Positions 60,116-64,000 of a stretch of 64,000 nucleotides of DNA are shown here, one piece after another. This stretch comes from Lithospermum erythrorhizon (taxonomy: Eukaryota; Streptophyta; Magnoliopsida; Boraginales; Boraginaceae). Position numbers and translations under genes: made by a program. The notes under the pieces were generated by a model that was not told where the DNA came from, did not search any database, and saw nothing but the letters and a program-made list of their open reading frames with translations. How positions within the stretch are numbered: the stretch's first letter is position 1; every line of letters starts with the position of its first letter. Location of the stretch: contig JADFUC010001773.1 of NCBI GenBank assembly GCA_019722365.1, positions 310,001-374,000 on the forward strand, read 5' to 3'.

Positions 60116-60410
60116 AAAGAGGGTGTTAGGAATTTAATGGGAGATATTGCAGACAATTATCAAAGGAAGAATCTTGTTATGTAAATGATATTAATTGGAT
60201 CTTTGGGAAGTGGTCAAACTAGTCTTATTGCAGTTCTCGTTAAGTCAAATCATTTATAAATTACAACCCAGTCAACCCCCGCTTTGAAGGCCGATCCGGT
60301 TTGGGCAGTCAATTTAAAGGAATCGTTTATGGACGGGGTCCAATGACATGAGTTATATACATTAATATATTACTCTTTAAACAATAAAAGTTGTTTAATT
60401 TGATAATATT

Positions 60411-60985
60411 ACTACATTAAAAACTCTATAAATTAATACTCAATAAATTAATAAACTCTCTAAAATAATAAATTTGTTCGGTTCCGACTTGGGTCAATTA
60501 CAAAAATTACAAAAATCGATAAAATAATAAGATAATAATTTTTTCGGAAAATACTTTTATAACATAGGTCACAAGAAAATCATAAATTAATAATTCTTAG
60601 AAATTGAAAAAATAATTATTACAACTTAATGAAAATATGACTCTGTAATAGTAGGAGAGTCACCTGTGTTATAATGTGAAATACTTATGACAATAATACT
60701 AAACAAAATAGTCAAATAATTACTATAACTAATATGGAAGTAATTAATTATTTCTTTATTATCTTCTTGTATTTATAATATCTTTCGATATCTTCTGGAT
60801 GATTCTACATCTTTCGGATCAATCTCAATAAATTCAAAAAGCCATTAATTATACATATCTTCATGTTGTTAAAAAATTCTTTAAATTAATAAACTATTAA
60901 TTTATCGATAAATTAATAACTCTCTAAATTAATAATTTCGTTAGTCGATACTATTAATTTATAAATTTTCTTGTATATCGTTAAA
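60411..60985. mobile_element. possible transposon with 'ctctataaattaata' inverted ends
   Basis: The left part, 'aaaactctataaattaatac', and its repeats ('caataaattaataaactctc') are mirrored at the right end near 60880-60970 ('attaataactctctaaatta', 'actattaatttataaatttt'). Similar sequences are dispersed in many plant genomes. No coding frame. Borders and target duplication are not certain. Confidence 0.4.
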
Positions 60986-63900
60986 AAAAACTAATATCTG
61001 GCATCCACATATTCCCAGAAACCTTTTAAAACTCTTAAAGGAAATTCAGGCTTTTTAACTAATTTCAAGAACGATGATAAATTAATGAACTTTAAAATGA
61101 ACTAGATTCTATTTCAAGAGTCTAGTGGTTTGACATCCCTTAATTCAAATGGACATCCTCGTATCACACTTTTCTAAGAAACTAGTTATAGGTGTCCGTC
61201 AAATGAAGACCGCGTGGTATTAACTAAAGTTAGCTAATAAAATGAGTGAAAAATTGCCATACTTTCTTGTAACATCAAGTTTAAATATCAATATGTAATC
61301 AAAATTAATAATACAAACAAAAACAAAAAAAACAGGTCAATAGAAAATGGCTTAGATCAAACAGAATCACAAAAAATAGAGAACAAAAGAAACAATTTTA
61401 TTAATTATAACTCTCACTCTTGATTATATACTATAAGGAAAAATAAAAGAAACCAACAAAAGCCATATGCAATCACTAATTGAAGATGAACCTATAATAC
61501 TGTGCCAGCCAACTTTTCAACCCATCCTCCATACTATATCGACATTTATCAACCACTTTAGATAAATTAGACATATTTTCATGTTGAACACTAAATTAAA
61601 CAACAAGTTTGATAAGAAATATCGAGTACAACTTTTGGACATATACATGTACAGTTAAAACCATTCAAAAGCATGCACATTTAATTGTTGCTCTTTATTC
61701 AACAACTTGATATTTTACGTATATTTAATCTACTCAAAGGAGATTAGGCAGATAATTCAGTAATATTCTTAATCTCAATCCGATTGCTTTTCTTCATATA
61801 GAAAAAAAAAATTAAATATTGATTGAATCAATATCAACTAACAAATAAGAATTGCATACGAAGAAACTGTCACAGATGAGGAATCACAACTCAATAATGA
61901 ATAGAAGATGTAGAGTGAAGGAAGAAAAAGAAGCGAGTGGAAAGCGGATTGAATAAATGATATAGAAGGATACAGAAGAGCCGGAGCAAATTTAATTGCG
62001 CATAGTATAACGTTCTTAAGCTAAAGAAAGAAAAAGAAGCGGAATAGGCAGTTGGAGGATAAAATGATAGAAGTGATATACGGGTAATAGGTAATTAATT
62101 GGGTATAGGCGGAAAGCCAACGAAATTTAATTACCTTAGTATAATTACGAAGCAAAAAATGGCAGATACGGTAGGGTTAAGCCCCTTTATACTAACTATA
62201 TGTAATGTGATAACAAGCTGTAAAGTGTAAACATATACTTGATCCTTGTGTAATTGTGTTCATCCGTTTGAAAATCCCCCTTCATCCGTTAAAAAACTTT
62301 TAATGAACTGGGCCTAAACTCGACCCCTAATTATTGCTCCTAAGGCCCTAAACATGGGCCTAATGAACCTAGTGGCCCAGTCCGTTATCATGTGACATGC
62401 CCAACTTTTGAACTATTGTTAGCCAGTCAGGCTTTTAAACCCCTGCTTAACAATTAACACCAATAACAGGCCCAAGTTTTTCTTTTGCTACTAATAATCA
62501 AGTCTCTCATTCCATAAGTATGGATATGGAGCCTTTGATTTGTCTAACGATACAGTACTAACCAGATCCTATATATAATCCCCATTGTTAACAATCTTTG
62601 ATTACTTATTTAGTATCATAAATTGCCATTTTATATGAAAATATGTACAAAATCTATCATAATCAGAGTATCAAAACCCACCTGCCTAAATATTTTCCAC
62701 GATATGAGCTGGCTGATGTCAATGTACACCAATAATTGTTACTATACGGTGTGTATGTCCTCAATGTACCAATCTTCTAAAAAATTCAACTATATATTTA
62801 AATTTAAATTTATTATGTTTTTCCTTTCTGAAGGGATCATGTATAACTTTTAATTTTGATAAGAATTTTATATATATAATTGAACAATAAAATTCATTCC
62901 ATTCTTATCTATTCAAAACAAAGTGGAACAATAATATAAAATGGGCAATTTAATTGACAAATGTCTTACTGATATGGATATAACATGTATATATATACTT
63001 GTTGAGCTAACCGGTTCCTTACTAAGGTATTTCATGTTCTACTCACAAAAAGATCAACTCGACATAATTCCAAATTATTCAAGAGAGTATATGGTAGCAC
63101 GTTGTCAGTGATACTAAAGAATCCAACTAGTTCAGCACTATCTTTGGCATTTCACTCTATAAATATTTATACTATAACATCATTTGAGGTAATGATAAAT
63201 TTCGCCATTTAGTACTTATTCCCCTGTGATTTTGAACCTCGACCGACTCTGATCGTCGAAAGATCTTTGGTCTGGGTCCCCACCTCCTTTCTGCAGAATA
63301 CCTACTACTGGGCGGAGATCAACCGCTTCTGATCAAGTATAAAGATAAATTGACTGAGATTCCCAAACATAGACCCCAACGAATCATATCAGCGAGTGAT
63401 TTATTTCCACTCGCCAAACCGGCAGAAATGGGATTTAGCCTAGCTGAATCATTAAACCAAACATTAAACCAAGACTGAATTCGATTTAAATGCGAATCAC
63501 TTACTGGAGTATGTTTTTTTAGTTGTATGGATAATGCAAGTGCTCTACATTTGTTCAGACTATAGGCGGGAACTTGTCGTCCCCTTCGATCTTGTAAACT
63601 CACACATTTCTCCTAATATTTGATAAAACTTAAAGATTTATATCACTTGACCTCGACCCATATCTTTTTCGCCATACCAATAATGAACTTCTAGACATTT
63701 TTAGTTCCACCGTACCGTTACTATTCCAAGGTTTACAATTAGTGGAATTGTTTATTATATTTCTCCATCTTTCATTACAAGCTAGTTGTCGCTATTAGAG
63801 CCATGCGTGTATCTAAGGAAATAAAGTCCGGAGTAGTTAATCTTTCACGGATTTCATCTTCATATCTTTTGTCTACATCTATTTAGTCAAATTTACAAAC

Positions 63901-64000
63901 ATACAGAAGTCGGTTTTGTCATACATAATAATGTTGCATGTATTCCTATGTTCAAAAATACAATCTTTCAACCATGCTACAATGCTTCTTATCCCTAATT
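60986..64000. other. terminal AT-rich region, no gene recognised
   Basis: Mostly AT-rich with short frames only. The part 61870-62060 is rich in 'gaagaaaaagaagcg' words, repeated near 61919 and 62022. The segment 63220-63610 stands out by higher GC and a 94-codon minus-strand frame (see findings). Confidence 0.4.

Noticed and set aside
1..64000. tRNA, rRNA, CRISPR array or bacterial-type operon
   Set aside because: No cloverleaf, rRNA block or regular spacer array was seen; the gene structure is that of a plant nucleus.

Overview
The window is nuclear DNA of a eudicot plant. It is AT-rich, its genes are split by many short introns with GT-AG or occasional GC-AG borders, and the predicted proteins include chloroplast-targeted and plant-specific families. 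Much of the intergenic space is decayed transposon. Frequent 'actccgtat/acggagta' Stowaway-type ends fit lineages such as Caryophyllales, but the species cannot be fixed from this sequence. All exon borders were read by hand from splice sites, frame continuity and remembered family sequences.

Layout. 1-617 (-): a small secreted Cys/Gly-rich peptide gene, cut by the window edge, with a TATA box and a MITE upstream. 6522-9422: a 2.9 kb non-autonomous hAT element with a perfect 8-bp target duplication. 10504-14300 (+): FTSZ1, whose first intron carries decayed copies of the exon 1 end. 15207-17494 (-): a SYP5-type Qc-SNARE, convergent with FTSZ1. 19840-21060: a broken LINE. 23625-26754 (+): a type II membrane nucleotide-diphospho-sugar transferase. 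31024-34507 (+): CDP-diacylglycerol synthase. 35035-40676 (-): chloroplast trigger factor (TIG), convergent with it. 43683-45183 (+): a GDSL esterase/lipase. 47183-51083 (+): a CNX5/MOCS3 molybdopterin-synthase sulfurylase gene whose frame is broken in the middle exons. 51540-53314: a probable hAT relic. 55486-55920 (-): a single-exon STIG1-like peptide. 55921-64000: no gene recognised, only MITEs and low-complexity DNA.

The genes are ordinary housekeeping or secretory genes that act separately: plastid division, plastid protein folding, vacuolar and endosomal fusion, phospholipid synthesis, molybdenum cofactor synthesis, and wall or secreted proteins. They do not form a cluster or pathway. 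No new multi-gene system was found. The most notable signals are exon fossils in the FTSZ1 intron, the intact hAT borders, local frame damage in CNX5, a histidine at the inferred SNARE zero layer, and two well-supported GC-AG introns in neighbouring genes.
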